DNA of 64,000 nt, taken from NCBI GenBank assembly GCA_964228145.1, contig CAXQZJ010000071.1:26753-90752 (forward strand), read 5' to 3'. Each line of letters starts with the position of its first letter. Position 1 is the first letter of the stretch. This DNA is from Pseudobowmanella sp964228145 (GTDB taxonomy: Bacteria; Pseudomonadota; Gammaproteobacteria; Enterobacterales; Alteromonadaceae). Below are positions 16,366 through 25,658 of this stretch, piece after piece. Made by a program: the position numbers and the translations under genes. The notes beneath the pieces were generated by a model. The model saw only the letters and a list, made by a program, of their open reading frames with translations. It was not told the DNA's origin and did not search any database.

Positions 16366-17913
16366 ATGCGATTGGAAATTAGCTGTGAAGACCGTCTTGG
16401 TATTACTCAAGACGTGTTGGATATTCTGGTTCGCCACGAAATAGACCTGCGCGGCATTGAAGTCGATGAAGCGGGCAAAATTTACCTCAATATCCCTAAT
16501 ATTGAGTTTGCTGAATTCCAGCATCTGATGCCGGAAATTCGTCGCATTAAAGGCATCTCTGACGTTAAGACAACGCCATTTATGCCCATTGAAAGGGAAA
16601 AGCATCAACTTATCTCACTTCTGCACAGCATACCTGATCCGATTTTTTCAATCGATCCCAAGGGACGTATATTGATGGTCAATGGTGCTGTTACCAGTGG
16701 TGCCGAGATGACGTGCAATGAACTTAAAGGTGCGGAAATTGGTGACTGGGTCAAAGGCTTTAATTTTAACCGTTGGCTAGAGAGCAAAAAAATAGATACC
16801 CAACGGGTGAACGTGAAGTTTATCGAGCAAGACTTCAGCGCTGAGCTACTGCCGGTTCAGGTAACCGATAGCGAAGGGGCACGTAATTTAGCCGGGGCCA
16901 TGTTAGTGCTGCGTTCTGACGTAACTCAGCAGGTGGCAGAGAACGATGCTGTGGCACAATGTTTTAGCCAGTTCTCCGTGGCATCTGCCAATATGCGTAA
17001 AGTCGTTAAAGAAGCGCAAAAGGTTGCGGCGTTGGATGCCCCCATTTTATTTATGGGGGAAACCGGCACAGGTAAAGAGTTGATGGCCCGAGCCTGTCAC
17101 GCCGCCAGTCGGCGAAGTGAAGCACCGTTTTTAGTCCTCAATTGTGCGGCGTTGCCTGACAATGTGGCTGAACCCGAACTGTTTGGCTATGCACCAGGGG
17201 CGTACGGTAATCAAACCAGTAAGCAGGGACTGTTTGAGCAAGCTCAGGGCGGCACTTTACTATTAGATGAAATTGGCGATATGTCGGCGCAATTGCAAGC
17301 GAAGTTATTACGAGTGCTTGAAAGCGGGCGCTTTCGACGGGTCGGCGATAGTGATGAAGTAAGTGTTGATGTCAGGATCATGTGCACCACCCATAAAGAC
17401 TTAAGTCAGTTGGTGATTGATGGGCAGTTCAGAGAAGACCTGTACTATCGACTGAATGTTCTTACTTTGGCAATCCCAGCACTGCGCGAACGCAAGCAAG
17501 ATGTGGTACCGCTGGCAGAACGATTTGTGAAACAACATGCGGCGACCTTAGGGTTGAAACCACCAAAACTGAGTCGTTCTTGCGTGGAATACCTGCAAAG
17601 CTACAGCTGGCCGGGAAATGTGCGACAGCTGCAAAATGCCATGTATCGGGCCGTCTCCTTACTGGATGGCGACGAAATCAATAAGGACAATGTCCAGCTA
17701 CCCAGCGCTAACGCTGACTCTCAGTTTGTACAGGCTGAAATCACCGGTACGCTGGACGAAGCGGTCAAGCGCTTTGAAAAAGACCTTCTGCGTCGCTTGT
17801 ATCCCTCATATCCGAGCACCCGTCAACTCGCCAGAAAACTGGGATTAAGTCATACCGCCATCGCCAACAAATTAAGGGACTATGGTATCAATAAGCGCAC
17901 CGTAAAAATTTAG
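16366..17913 (+). CDS. tyrR: TyrR/PhhR, aromatic amino acid regulator
   Basis: A transcription factor that senses tyrosine/phenylalanine and controls aromatic amino acid genes. It has 515 residues (E. coli TyrR 513). An ACT domain covers about 1-75 (MRLEISCEDRLGITQDVL) and a PAS-like domain 80-190. An AAA+ domain covers 205-430, with Walker A GETGTGKE and Walker B GGTLLLDEI. A Fis-type HTH at the end is STRQLARKLGLSHTAIANKLR. Where sigma-54 activators have GAFTGA this protein reads GAYGNQT. The loss of that loop is known for TyrR and means it acts with sigma-70, unlike the nearby PspF. It sits between phhAB and the hpp operon. Confidence 0.96.
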   Translation: MRLEISCEDRLGITQDVLDILVRHEIDLRGIEVDEAGKIYLNIPNIEFAEFQHLMPEIRRIKGISDVKTTPFMPIEREKHQLISLLHSIPDPIFSIDPKGRILMVNGAVTSGAEMTCNELKGAEIGDWVKGFNFNRWLESKKIDTQRVNVKFIEQDFSAELLPVQVTDSEGARNLAGAMLVLRSDVTQQVAENDAVAQCFSQFSVASANMRKVVKEAQKVAALDAPILFMGETGTGKELMARACHAASRRSEAPFLVLNCAALPDNVAEPELFGYAPGAYGNQTSKQGLFEQAQGGTLLLDEIGDMSAQLQAKLLRVLESGRFRRVGDSDEVSVDVRIMCTTHKDLSQLVIDGQFREDLYYRLNVLTLAIPALRERKQDVVPLAERFVKQHAATLGLKPPKLSRSCVEYLQSYSWPGNVRQLQNAMYRAVSLLDGDEINKDNVQLPSANADSQFVQAEITGTLDEAVKRFEKDLLRRLYPSYPSTRQLARKLGLSHTAIANKLRDYGINKRTVKI

Positions 17914-17963
17914 TTACGCGTTTGTCAGATTTGCTGTACAGATTTGCGCTGATGTCGATAAGG

Positions 17964-17988
17964 AAACCGCCATATTTGGCGGTTTTTT
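17964..17988 (+). terminator. Intrinsic terminator after tyrR
   Basis: AAACCGCC, a short AT loop and GGCGG are followed by seven T. Confidence 0.9.
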
Positions 17989-18129
17989 TCTGTCTTCATC
18001 ATTATGTATTTGAAGCTGTACACTTTGTTATGACGCAAACAAAGACATGAAGACGCAGCCCAGATCTTCCCTCCAGCCGGTTTTCGCGCAAAATGCGCTT
18101 ATCTAATATAACGATAACAGGGCATTAAC

Positions 18130-19212
18130 ATGACAACCGATTCACAAGTATTTAATCCATTGGGCAGTGACGGATTTGAGTTCGTTGAGTACACAGCAGC
18201 GGATGAGCAAGGCATTAATGCGTTAAAAGACTTATTTGTTTCTCTTGGCTTTGCAGAAGTCGCCAAACACCGCTCTAAACAGGTGTGGTTGTATAAGCAG
18301 GGCGATGTGAACTTTATCGTCAATGCTCAACCCGCCTCACAAGCAGAAGAATTTGCCAAACATCACGGTCCGTCCGTATGTGGTATGGCATTCAGAGTGA
18401 AAGATGCGAATGCCGCGCTGGCGCATGCGTTGGAAAATGGCGCAAAACAGTTCGTTGGTAACCTGGGGGCAATGGAATTAAACATTCCTGCGGTTTACGG
18501 TATCGGCGAAAGCACCTTGTACTTTGTTGATCTTTACGGGGATAAATCTATCTACGATGTCGACTTTAATTTTTACGATGATTATCAACAACGTCTTGCC
18601 AATGCCGATGTAGGTTTACACACCTTGGATCACCTTACCCACAATGTGCGACGTGGCAACATGGCTGTATGGGCGGATTTTTATGAGCGCATCGGTAATT
18701 TTCGTGAAATTCGCTACTTTGATATCGAAGGTAAGTTGACGGGGTTAGTCAGTAAGGCGATGACCAGCCCCTGTGGCAAAATACGTATCCCGATCAATGA
18801 ATCTTCAGACGACAAATCGCAAATAGAAGAATTTATTCGTGAATACAATGGTGAGGGCATCCAGCACATTGCTCTGTCGACCGATGACATTTATCAAACA
18901 GTACGTACGTTGCGAGAGCGCGGGATGGGCTTTATGGTTACACCAGATACCTACTATGAAAAGGTCGATGCCCGGGTAGAAGGACACGGAGAGGATGTGG
19001 ACACCCTGCGAGAGCTGAACATTCTGATCGATGGTGCACCGATGAAAGATGGCATCCTGTTGCAAATTTTTACTGATACAGTTATCGGGCCGGTGTTTTT
19101 TGAAATAATCCAGCGTAAAGGCAATGAAGGCTTCGGTGAAGGCAACTTTAAAGCCTTATTCGAGTCTATTGAAGAAGATCAGATTCGACGCGGAGTGTTG
19201 GAGAATGCGTAA
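18130..19212 (+). CDS. hppD: 4-Hydroxyphenylpyruvate dioxygenase
   Basis: A non-haem iron enzyme that turns 4-hydroxyphenylpyruvate into homogentisate, the committed step of tyrosine breakdown. It has 360 residues, the normal bacterial length. Two vicinal-oxygen-chelate domains are seen. The iron ligands lie in the second: His in LDHLTHNV, His in GIQHIALSTDD, and Glu in GPVFFEIIQRKG near the C-terminus. It is the first gene of hppD-hmgA-fahA-maiA, with the hmgA ATG overlapping its last eight bases. The tyrosine aminotransferase that makes its substrate is not in this window. Confidence 0.97.
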   Translation: MTTDSQVFNPLGSDGFEFVEYTAADEQGINALKDLFVSLGFAEVAKHRSKQVWLYKQGDVNFIVNAQPASQAEEFAKHHGPSVCGMAFRVKDANAALAHALENGAKQFVGNLGAMELNIPAVYGIGESTLYFVDLYGDKSIYDVDFNFYDDYQQRLANADVGLHTLDHLTHNVRRGNMAVWADFYERIGNFREIRYFDIEGKLTGLVSKAMTSPCGKIRIPINESSDDKSQIEEFIREYNGEGIQHIALSTDDIYQTVRTLRERGMGFMVTPDTYYEKVDARVEGHGEDVDTLRELNILIDGAPMKDGILLQIFTDTVIGPVFFEIIQRKGNEGFGEGNFKALFESIEEDQIRRGVLENA

Positions 19213-20341
19213 ATGGATTAGCTTTCCGAAATCACAAGGGCTGGCATCTAAGCAAGCCCATGCTGATTTTCCGGAACAGGCGATTTATGAACGTGAAGCA
19301 GGGCGCAGTGGATTTTTTGGCCCGGCAACTCATTTCCACCATAAGCATGCGCCCACCGGTTGGACAGACTGGAAAGGGCCACTGCGTCCACGCTTGTTTG
19401 ACTTAAACAATCTCAAAGACATACAGCCCTTGTCGCCATGGCTATTGCCAAAGGTGTTGCATAACGCGCACTGTAAGGTGCGTAAATGGCAACTCAAAGA
19501 ATCTATGCCCAACCTGGCTCGTAATGCTGATGGCGATGAGTTGTTGTTTGTGCACCATGGCGAAGGGATTTTGTTTTGTGACTATGGTCGCTTATCCATC
19601 ACGAAGGGTGACTATATCGTTATTCCACGGTCTACCATGTGGCGTCTTGAGACCGAACAGGGTCTGGACTTATTGTTAATCGAAGCGACAAACGACAGTT
19701 ATCAATTGCCGGAAAAAGGCATGGTCGGTAACCATGCGGTATTCGATCCAGCGGTATTAGACATCCCACAAATTGACGCGGAATTTCTGGCCCAGCAGGA
19801 TGAAAATAGTTGGCAGGTTGAGGTAAAGCGTCACGATCAGGTATCAACTATTACTTATCCATTTAATCCATTAGATGCCCAGGGCTGGCACGGTGATTTG
19901 TGTGTAGTTAGATTGAACTGGCGCGATATCCGCCCGCTTATGAGCCATAGATACCATTTACCACCTTCCGCACATACGACGTTTGTAGCATCTCGGTTTG
20001 TCGTTTGTACCTTTGTACCTCGGCCGATAGAAAGTGACCCAGGGGCGCTCAAGGTGCCTTTTTATCATAATAATGATGACTATGATGAGGTGCTTTTCTA
20101 CCATGATGGTGACTTCTTCAGTCGCGATAACATCGACGCAGGTATGATGACATTTCACCCTGCCGGGTTCACCCATGGGCCGCACCCGAAAGCGTTTCAA
20201 GCAGGACAAGAATACCGTAAAAAGTTTACCGATGAAGTTGCCGTCATGTTAGATACCCGTGATGCGCTGGAAGTCGGCAGCGCTGCTGCGTCTGTAGAAA
20301 ATCCAGAATATGTCAACTCCTGGCAATTAACCCCCGAATAG
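19205..20341 (+). CDS. hmgA: Homogentisate 1,2-dioxygenase (short form)
   Basis: The ring-cleaving iron dioxygenase of tyrosine breakdown that converts homogentisate to maleylacetoacetate. From the ATG at 19205 it has 378 residues, shorter than the classical 430-445-residue HmgA. The cupin features are present: HHGEGILFCDYGRLSITKGD, YIVIPRSTMWRLE, and the C-terminal YDEVLFYHDGDF and GFTHGPHPKAF, which should hold the iron-binding His/Glu. An in-frame start at 19124 would lie inside hppD and adds unconserved residues. Position between hppD and fahA supports the call. Confidence 0.92.
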   Translation: MRKWISFPKSQGLASKQAHADFPEQAIYEREAGRSGFFGPATHFHHKHAPTGWTDWKGPLRPRLFDLNNLKDIQPLSPWLLPKVLHNAHCKVRKWQLKESMPNLARNADGDELLFVHHGEGILFCDYGRLSITKGDYIVIPRSTMWRLETEQGLDLLLIEATNDSYQLPEKGMVGNHAVFDPAVLDIPQIDAEFLAQQDENSWQVEVKRHDQVSTITYPFNPLDAQGWHGDLCVVRLNWRDIRPLMSHRYHLPPSAHTTFVASRFVVCTFVPRPIESDPGALKVPFYHNNDDYDEVLFYHDGDFFSRDNIDAGMMTFHPAGFTHGPHPKAFQAGQEYRKKFTDEVAVMLDTRDALEVGSAAASVENPEYVNSWQLTPE

Positions 20342-20348
20342 GAATGCA

Positions 20349-21356
20349 ATGAAATTAGCCACGATTAAAAACGGAACAAGAGACGGTCAGCTGGTTGTTG
20401 TCAGCCGGGACTTAAGCCGCATGACAACAGCTGCAGATATTGCCGAAACCATGCAACAGGCGATTGATAACTGGGCTGAGCTATCGCCCCGACTTGATTC
20501 CGTTTATCAACAGTTAAATCAACAAAAGATTGACTCACAACCGTTCGATCAAAGTCAGTGTGAATCACCATTTCCTCGCGCCTACCAATGGGCCGATGGC
20601 AGTGCTTATGTAAATCATGTGGAGTTGGTGCGCAAAGCGCGGGGCGCAGAAATGCCAGCATCGTTTTGGACCGATCCATTAATGTACCAGGGCGGCTCAG
20701 ATGACTTCATCGGCCCCAGAGACGATGTTGTTCTGCCGTCGGATCAATGGGGGATCGATTTTGAAGCAGAAATTGCCATAGTTACTGATGATGTGCCGAT
20801 GGCGGTAGATGAAAATACCGCGCTGGAGCACATCAAGTTGGTCATGCTTGTCAACGATGTGTCGTTGCGAGGATTGATTCCCGGTGAGCTTGCCAAAGGG
20901 TTTGGTTTTTACCAATCCAAGCCTTCCTCTTCTTTTGCGCCAGTTGCTGTAACGCCGGATGAGCTAGGTGATAAGTGGCATTCGGGCAAGCTCCATCTGC
21001 CTTTACTCAGTGAGTACAACGGTGAGTTGTTTGGTAAACCTGAAGCCGGCGAGGACATGACGTTTCACTTCGGTCAGTTAATCGCTCATGCTGCAAAAAG
21101 CCGTAACTTAGGAGCTGGTTGTATTATTGGCTCGGGCACGGTTTCTAATAAGCAAGGGACTGAGCACGGTAGTGCGATTGCGGATGGTGGACTTGGATAT
21201 TCGTGTATTGCTGAGGTCCGCATGATTGAAACCATACGTGACGGAAAACCGAGTACCCCGTTTATGGCCTTCGGCGACAGCATAAAAATCCACATGCATG
21301 ATGATGAGGGGCAGTGTATCTTTGGTAAAATCGATCAGAAAATCCGTAAACGCTAA
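20349..21356 (+). CDS. fahA: Fumarylacetoacetase (fumarylacetoacetate hydrolase family)
   Basis: Hydrolyses fumarylacetoacetate to fumarate and acetoacetate, the last step of the pathway. At 335 residues it is the shorter bacterial FAH type rather than the 420-residue animal type. Metal-site residues are visible in DFEAEIAIVTDD (Glu-x-Glu) with the Asp of NDVSLRGL. The conserved GSGTVSNKQGTEHG loop is near the C-terminus. The ribosome binding site AGGAA lies seven bases after the hmgA stop. Confidence 0.94.
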   Translation: MKLATIKNGTRDGQLVVVSRDLSRMTTAADIAETMQQAIDNWAELSPRLDSVYQQLNQQKIDSQPFDQSQCESPFPRAYQWADGSAYVNHVELVRKARGAEMPASFWTDPLMYQGGSDDFIGPRDDVVLPSDQWGIDFEAEIAIVTDDVPMAVDENTALEHIKLVMLVNDVSLRGLIPGELAKGFGFYQSKPSSSFAPVAVTPDELGDKWHSGKLHLPLLSEYNGELFGKPEAGEDMTFHFGQLIAHAAKSRNLGAGCIIGSGTVSNKQGTEHGSAIADGGLGYSCIAEVRMIETIRDGKPSTPFMAFGDSIKIHMHDDEGQCIFGKIDQKIRKR

Positions 21357-21365
21357 GGAGCCGAC

Positions 21366-22019
21366 GTGGCACTGACTTTATACAGCTACTGGCGTTCAAC
21401 CGCCAGTTATCGGGTGCGTATTGCTCTCAATGTGAAGGGCCTTGATTATCAGCTACAGCCGGTACATCTGGTCAAGGATGGCGGTGAGCAACACAAAGAG
21501 GATTACACGCGTTTAAATCCAGCGAGTTTATTACCCTCGTTAGTGGATGATGACGAAGATGTGATTCTCAATCAGTCCTTAGCGATTTGTGAGTATCTGG
21601 ATGAAAAATATCCAGATTTGCCTAAATTGCTACCTGCTCACGCTCTTGAGCGAGCGCGTGTCAGGACATTGGCCTATGATATTGCCTGCGAAACCCAACC
21701 GTTGGGTAATCTTAGGGTGTTGAATTATCTGCAGTCGGAGTATGGTGTGGACCAAGCGGGTAAAGCGACATGGGCCCGGCATTGGATCGATAAAGCTTTC
21801 AGTGGCATTGAGAAACGGTTGCAGTCAACAGCAGCAGAGTATTGCTTTGGCTTTGACATTACTTTGGCCGATGTTTGTCTGGTTCCCCAAGTTTACAATG
21901 CTAACCGGTTTGGCGTGGATATGAGCCGCTACCCAACCATTGCAAGAGTGAATGAAAATCTCATCAATTTGCCTGCGTTCACTAAAGCACATCCAGCAAG
22001 TCAGCCAGACGCTGAATGA
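21366..22019 (+). CDS. maiA: Maleylacetoacetate isomerase (zeta-class glutathione transferase)
   Basis: Isomerises maleylacetoacetate to fumarylacetoacetate using glutathione. It has 217 residues from a GTG start preceded by the strong ribosome binding site TAAGGAG. The thioredoxin-like N-domain begins LYSYWRSTASYRVRIALNVKG, the zeta-class active-site segment with Ser. The helical C-domain contains TLADVCLVPQVYNANRF, typical of MaiA. Gene order places it after fahA although it acts before it. A terminator follows the stop codon. Confidence 0.94.
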   Translation: MALTLYSYWRSTASYRVRIALNVKGLDYQLQPVHLVKDGGEQHKEDYTRLNPASLLPSLVDDDEDVILNQSLAICEYLDEKYPDLPKLLPAHALERARVRTLAYDIACETQPLGNLRVLNYLQSEYGVDQAGKATWARHWIDKAFSGIEKRLQSTAAEYCFGFDITLADVCLVPQVYNANRFGVDMSRYPTIARVNENLINLPAFTKAHPASQPDAE

Positions 22020-22022
22020 ATG

Positions 22023-22046
22023 AAACCGCCCAAACGGGCGGTTTTT
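22023..22046 (+). terminator. Intrinsic terminator after maiA
   Basis: AAACCGCCC-AAA-CGGGCGG followed by five T, right after the maiA stop. It faces the convergent yghU gene and may serve both directions. Confidence 0.9.
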
Positions 22047-22061
22047 ACTCGTCAACCAGTG

Positions 22062-22901
22062 CTAGCGTAAGTGTTCAGGAAAGTCTTCCATGCTATGTCG
22101 CTCAGGGACTTGCTCATCGCCCCAGGTACGGTTAACAATGCGTCCGCGTTTGACCGCCGGTCGTTGAGCTATTTGCTGTGCCCAACGTTGCACATGTTGA
22201 TAATCATCAACTTGCAAAAACTCACCGGCTTCGTATAACTCACCTAGCACCAACAAACCATACCATGACCAAATAGCAATATCGGCAATACTGTAATTGT
22301 CGCCAGCCATAAAGGTATGTTGTTGTAGGTGCTGGTCCAGGACGTCCAGTTGGCGTTTTACTTCCATAGTGTAACGCTCGATTGGGTATTCAAATTTCTC
22401 GGGGGCGTAAGCATAAAAATGCCCAAAGCCACCCCCCAACAGAGGCGCAGCGCCCACTTGCCAAAATAACCAGTTCAGGCATTTGGTACGTGCGCTCGCT
22501 GATTCCGGTAGAAAAGTACTAAATTTTTCAGCCAGGTACAGCAAAATACTGCCGGATTCAAACACTCTGGTCACTGGCTGAGTACTGTAATCGCTCAGAG
22601 CAGGTATCTTTGAATTTGGGTTGATACTGACGAAATCCGAACCAAATTGGTCTCCCTCCATGATATCGATTAACCAAGCGTCGTATTCGGCATCAGATAC
22701 CCCAGCGGCAAGCAGTTCCTCGAGCATGATGGTCACCTTGATGCCATTTGGGGTGCCCAGTGAATATAGTTGGATTGGATGCCCGCCTTTAGGGAGTGCT
22801 TTGGTTTCTCTTGCACCTGCTGTTGGGCGGTTAATTGACGCGAACTTACCGCCGTTGCCAGGTTTCCATTGCCAAACTTTGGGGGGCTGATAACTGCTCA
22901 T
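22062..22901 (-). CDS. yghU: YghU-type glutathione transferase / disulfide-bond oxidoreductase
   Basis: A nu-class glutathione transferase-like protein (279 residues) of the YghU/YfcG group, which shows disulfide reductase activity with glutathione. The N-terminal extension (SSYQPPKVWQWKPGNGGKFASINRPTAGAR) is characteristic of YghU. The thioredoxin-like domain then starts HPIQLYSLGTPNGIKVTIMLEEL, with the TPNG loop seen in the family. The C-domain carries NYSIADIAIWSWYG. It is monocistronic or paired with the AhpD-like gene upstream, 26 bases away in the same direction. Confidence 0.92.
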   Translation of the reverse strand: MSSYQPPKVWQWKPGNGGKFASINRPTAGARETKALPKGGHPIQLYSLGTPNGIKVTIMLEELLAAGVSDAEYDAWLIDIMEGDQFGSDFVSINPNSKIPALSDYSTQPVTRVFESGSILLYLAEKFSTFLPESASARTKCLNWLFWQVGAAPLLGGGFGHFYAYAPEKFEYPIERYTMEVKRQLDVLDQHLQQHTFMAGDNYSIADIAIWSWYGLLVLGELYEAGEFLQVDDYQHVQRWAQQIAQRPAVKRGRIVNRTWGDEQVPERHSMEDFPEHLR

Positions 22902-22927
22902 TAAGACTCCTTATTGAGACATATTGT

Positions 22928-23467
22928 TTACAGATAGGCTTTAAAAGCGTCATCTACAGGGGTGTCTGCTAAGTGATTAACATAGTTGCTCATGACTTTC
23001 TGAGCAATACCTACAATGATATCCAGCAGATGTTGATGCGAGTAACCGGCTTCAAAAAAAGCTTTCTTGCTCGTATCACTTAAATGTCCTCGCTCACGGA
23101 CGAGTTCTAGTGTCACTGTACGCAGGGTTTCAAGCTTTTCATCTTTAAGTGGTTGTTTGTCACGCAGGGCTTGGTTGATGGTTTTGTCGACTTTCATTGA
23201 GTCAGCGATTGCACTGTGCGCAGGGACGCAGTAGTGACAGCCATGTTCAACGTTTATTGCTTGCCAGACCACGGTTTTTTCTTCTGCATTAAAAGAGGTA
23301 TTTAAAAATGCTTCGTGCAACTGTTGGTAAGCCTTCAGGTTGCTGGGAGAGGTCGCCATTACTCCGTGTAAATTTGGCAACATGCCAAACGCCTTTTTAG
23401 ACGCCTCCAGTAGCGGTTTACTCTGTTCAGGTGCGGTTTCAACTGTGTGTAATGTAAAATCGTTCAT
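22928..23467 (-). CDS. Carboxymuconolactone decarboxylase / AhpD-like thiol protein
   Basis: A 179-residue AhpD-like fold protein. The redox motif is intact: EHGCHYCVPAHSAIA, with Cys-x-x-Cys and the histidine that completes the proton-relay signature E...CxxC...H. Such proteins reduce peroxides or other electrophiles through the paired cysteines; the substrate here is unknown. It is transcribed away from the TetR regulator, with two matching palindromes in between, so it is probably the main target of that regulator. yghU lies just downstream and may be co-regulated. Confidence 0.85.
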   Translation of the reverse strand: MNDFTLHTVETAPEQSKPLLEASKKAFGMLPNLHGVMATSPSNLKAYQQLHEAFLNTSFNAEEKTVVWQAINVEHGCHYCVPAHSAIADSMKVDKTINQALRDKQPLKDEKLETLRTVTLELVRERGHLSDTSKKAFFEAGYSHQHLLDIIVGIAQKVMSNYVNHLADTPVDDAFKAYL

Positions 23468-23493
23468 TGTATGCTCCTAAATGGACAGTTAAA

Positions 23494-23549
23494 TTGAGCG
23501 ACTGCTCAAATTTGATTATACTGTAGCTTAATTTTGAGCGAGTGTTCAA
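23494..23549. promoter_or_regulatory. Two TetR-type operators between the AhpD-like gene and the TetR gene
   Basis: TTGAGC-GACT-GCTCAA at 23494-23509 is a perfect 6-4-6 palindrome. TTGAGC-GAGT-GTTCAA at 23534-23549 is the same site with one mismatch. Their centres are 40 bases apart, about four helical turns, inside the divergent promoter region. This fits dimeric TetR-family repressor binding and control of both genes. Confidence 0.75.
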
Positions 23550-23610
23550 ATTTAAACTGTAAATAAGGTAGAATCTTTAGTTATGAGACCGAATCGGGGA
23601 CCAGGAGTAG

Positions 23611-24189
23611 ATGGCGAACACGGTTAAATTTTGTCGCCAGCAGGTGATAAAGCAAGCAATGACGTTATTCTGGATACAGGGTTTTCAGGCTACGTCCACC
23701 CGCATGTTGCAAGACGCCACGGGACTAAAGCCAGGTAGTTTGTACGCAGCGTTTGGCAGTAAGCGTGGACTAACCGAAGAGGTGTTAGAGTATTATGCTG
23801 ACGAAATGGCCAACCAGCTTGACGCCACTACCCGGCAAACCGGTAGCTTTTTAGCAGGGTTGCAAGAGTTTTTTTGCTCTGCGATTGAGCAGGCAAAAAA
23901 TCAGGGCAACGCGATCTGTCTGTTGAATAAAGCGCTGACAGAAAGTGCTAACGATGGTGATACATTGATAAAAGCGCAATGTTTGTTGGCAGCGACTGAA
24001 AATCGAATTGCCACTCAACTGGAGCAAGCAATGGCGGTCGGAGAGCTGACGTCAAGTCGCACTGCGCAACAACTCGCTCAGCAAGTGCAAATCCAGATCA
24101 TGGGATTGAGAAGCTACCTGTGCGCAAATCCTAGTGCTGAGCCCCGAGCGTTGGTGGCGCAGGTCTTCTCTTTGGCGGCGCTTGGTTAG
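23611..24189 (+). CDS. TetR-family transcriptional regulator
   Basis: A 192-residue repressor. The N-terminal TetR HTH is at about residues 7-52 (KQAMTLFWIQGFQATSTRMLQDATGLKPGSLYAAFGSKRGL), followed by a helical ligand domain with several cysteines (FFCSAIEQ, AICLLNKAL). The CLLNKAL stretch resembles regulators such as NemR/AcuR that sense electrophiles. Together with the divergently encoded AhpD-like protein and YghU this suggests an electrophile or redox response; that ligand is inference. It is likely autorepressed through the two palindromes upstream. Its stop faces the convergent DUF2937 gene 11 bases away. Confidence 0.88.
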   Translation: MANTVKFCRQQVIKQAMTLFWIQGFQATSTRMLQDATGLKPGSLYAAFGSKRGLTEEVLEYYADEMANQLDATTRQTGSFLAGLQEFFCSAIEQAKNQGNAICLLNKALTESANDGDTLIKAQCLLAATENRIATQLEQAMAVGELTSSRTAQQLAQQVQIQIMGLRSYLCANPSAEPRALVAQVFSLAALG

Positions 24190-24200
24190 TCGTCAGTGTA

Positions 24201-24728
24201 TTAGTGGCTGGTTGCACTGTTATTCAGTCTTTTCCGTGGCCGAAATAGCAAAAAAAGCAGTAACAGACATAGCTCATAAAGCAGTGCAGCCAGGATGGCG
24301 GCAATTAAACCGCAAACAATTGCATTCGTAGTAAGAGGAATGGTGGTCTGATAGTTGTCGAGTGTTTCTTGTAAAATGTCGCGGTCAGGTTGCGTTGCCA
24401 AATACCAGGTTTGATGCCACAAAGGGGCGGACAAATTCTGTCTGTGAATCTCCAGGTAGTCCTCTCGCTGGATAAGCTGTCGAATAGGCTCTGCTTCCTG
24501 TTGAAACAAGGGTTCGTCACTCGCACTGTGTGTTAACAGCAGTTGTTCCATCGACCCTTCAAATAATCTGTCTGCCAATTGATGGTAGGGCTGTGCGGCG
24601 CGTTTTACCTCTAAATAATGCGCATCGATACGTTGTACATATTGGTGCATTAAGTTGGGTAATTGCACCCCCAGCAAAATGCCAGCGGCAACAAACAACA
24701 TCGACAGGTAGTGGCTTATTTTGCTCAT
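24201..24728 (-). CDS. DUF2937-family membrane protein
   Basis: A 175-residue protein with one N-terminal helix (about residues 9-27), a helical periplasmic-looking stretch (about 30-125) and two closely spaced C-terminal helices (about 130-165) before a basic tail. The pattern MHQYVQRIDAHYLEV...PYHQLADRLFEGS agrees with DUF2937 as I remember it. Function is unknown. It is divergent from the MoxR gene, with about 93 bases between start codons. Confidence 0.7.
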   Translation of the reverse strand: MSKISHYLSMLFVAAGILLGVQLPNLMHQYVQRIDAHYLEVKRAAQPYHQLADRLFEGSMEQLLLTHSASDEPLFQQEAEPIRQLIQREDYLEIHRQNLSAPLWHQTWYLATQPDRDILQETLDNYQTTIPLTTNAIVCGLIAAILAALLYELCLLLLFLLFRPRKRLNNSATSH

Positions 24729-24821
24729 GGTGCTTTTTACTCATTTAAGTACAATGCCCTACATTGCCTATTAGTACCCGGCAACGCAAGTGTCGTCGGG
24801 CGGTTATTGTTAGGAGACGTT

Positions 24822-25658
24822 ATGGCCTTTAAGGGCACTGAAAATTATATTGCGAGTGAGCAGTTGCAGCTTGCGGTTAATGCAGCCATCACATTACAGA
24901 AACCTTTGCTGATAAAAGGCGAGCCGGGTACCGGCAAAACCTTATTGGCAGAAGAGTTAGCTGCCGCTTTGGACACGCAGTTAATCCAGTGGCATATCAA
25001 GTCGACCACTAAAGCACACCAAGGCTTATATGAATATGATGCGGTGTCTCGTTTGCGGGATTCTCAATTGGGTGAGCAGCGTGTACACGATATCAGTAAC
25101 TACATCATTAAAGGTAAACTTTGGCAGGCATTCACTGCCGAACAGCGACCTGTACTATTGATTGATGAAATCGATAAAGCCGATATTGAATTTCCCAACG
25201 ATTTGCTGCAAGAGTTGGATAAAATGGAATTTTATGTGTACGAAACGCGTGAAACCATCAAAGCAGTGCAACGCCCGATTGTCATCATTACGTCGAACAA
25301 TGAAAAAGAATTACCAGATGCTTTTTTGCGCCGCTGCTTTTTTCATTATATTCAGTTCCCAGACAAGCAGGAGATGCAGCAAATTGTTGACGTCCACTTT
25401 CCTAATCTGAAGGCGACCTTGCTGACGGAAGCATTGGAGTGCTTTTTCAATCTCAGGGATATTCCGGGGCTAAAGAAAAAGCCCTCAACGTCGGAATTAA
25501 TTGATTGGTTAAAATTGCTGGTGGCAGAAGATATTGATCCGGAAACTCTGCGGGACAAAACCGCCAAAAACGCTATTCCACCTTTGTATGGCGCGTTGCT
25601 TAAAAATGAACAAGACATACACTTGTTCGAAAAATTAGCATTTATGGCCCGGCGCTAA
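24822..25658 (+). CDS. MoxR-type AAA+ ATPase
   Basis: An AAA+ ATPase (278 residues) of the MoxR group, chaperone-like proteins that work with a von Willebrand A partner to mature or remodel target complexes. I start it at the ATG at 24822, after TTAGGAG. Walker A is GEPGTGKT, Walker B VLLIDEIDKAD, sensor 1 PIVIITSNNEKELPDAFLRRC. The C-terminal lid contains DIPGLKKKPSTSELIDWLK, typical of this subgroup. The stop codon overlaps the ATG of the VWA gene (TAATG), so the two are probably made together. Confidence 0.93.
   Translation: MAFKGTENYIASEQLQLAVNAAITLQKPLLIKGEPGTGKTLLAEELAAALDTQLIQWHIKSTTKAHQGLYEYDAVSRLRDSQLGEQRVHDISNYIIKGKLWQAFTAEQRPVLLIDEIDKADIEFPNDLLQELDKMEFYVYETRETIKAVQRPIVIITSNNEKELPDAFLRRCFFHYIQFPDKQEMQQIVDVHFPNLKATLLTEALECFFNLRDIPGLKKKPSTSELIDWLKLLVAEDIDPETLRDKTAKNAIPPLYGALLKNEQDIHLFEKLAFMARR

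Noticed and set aside
18020..18040. TYR box before hppD (around TGTACA)
   Set aside because: Only one half-site resembles the consensus and the partner half is absent at the proper spacing.
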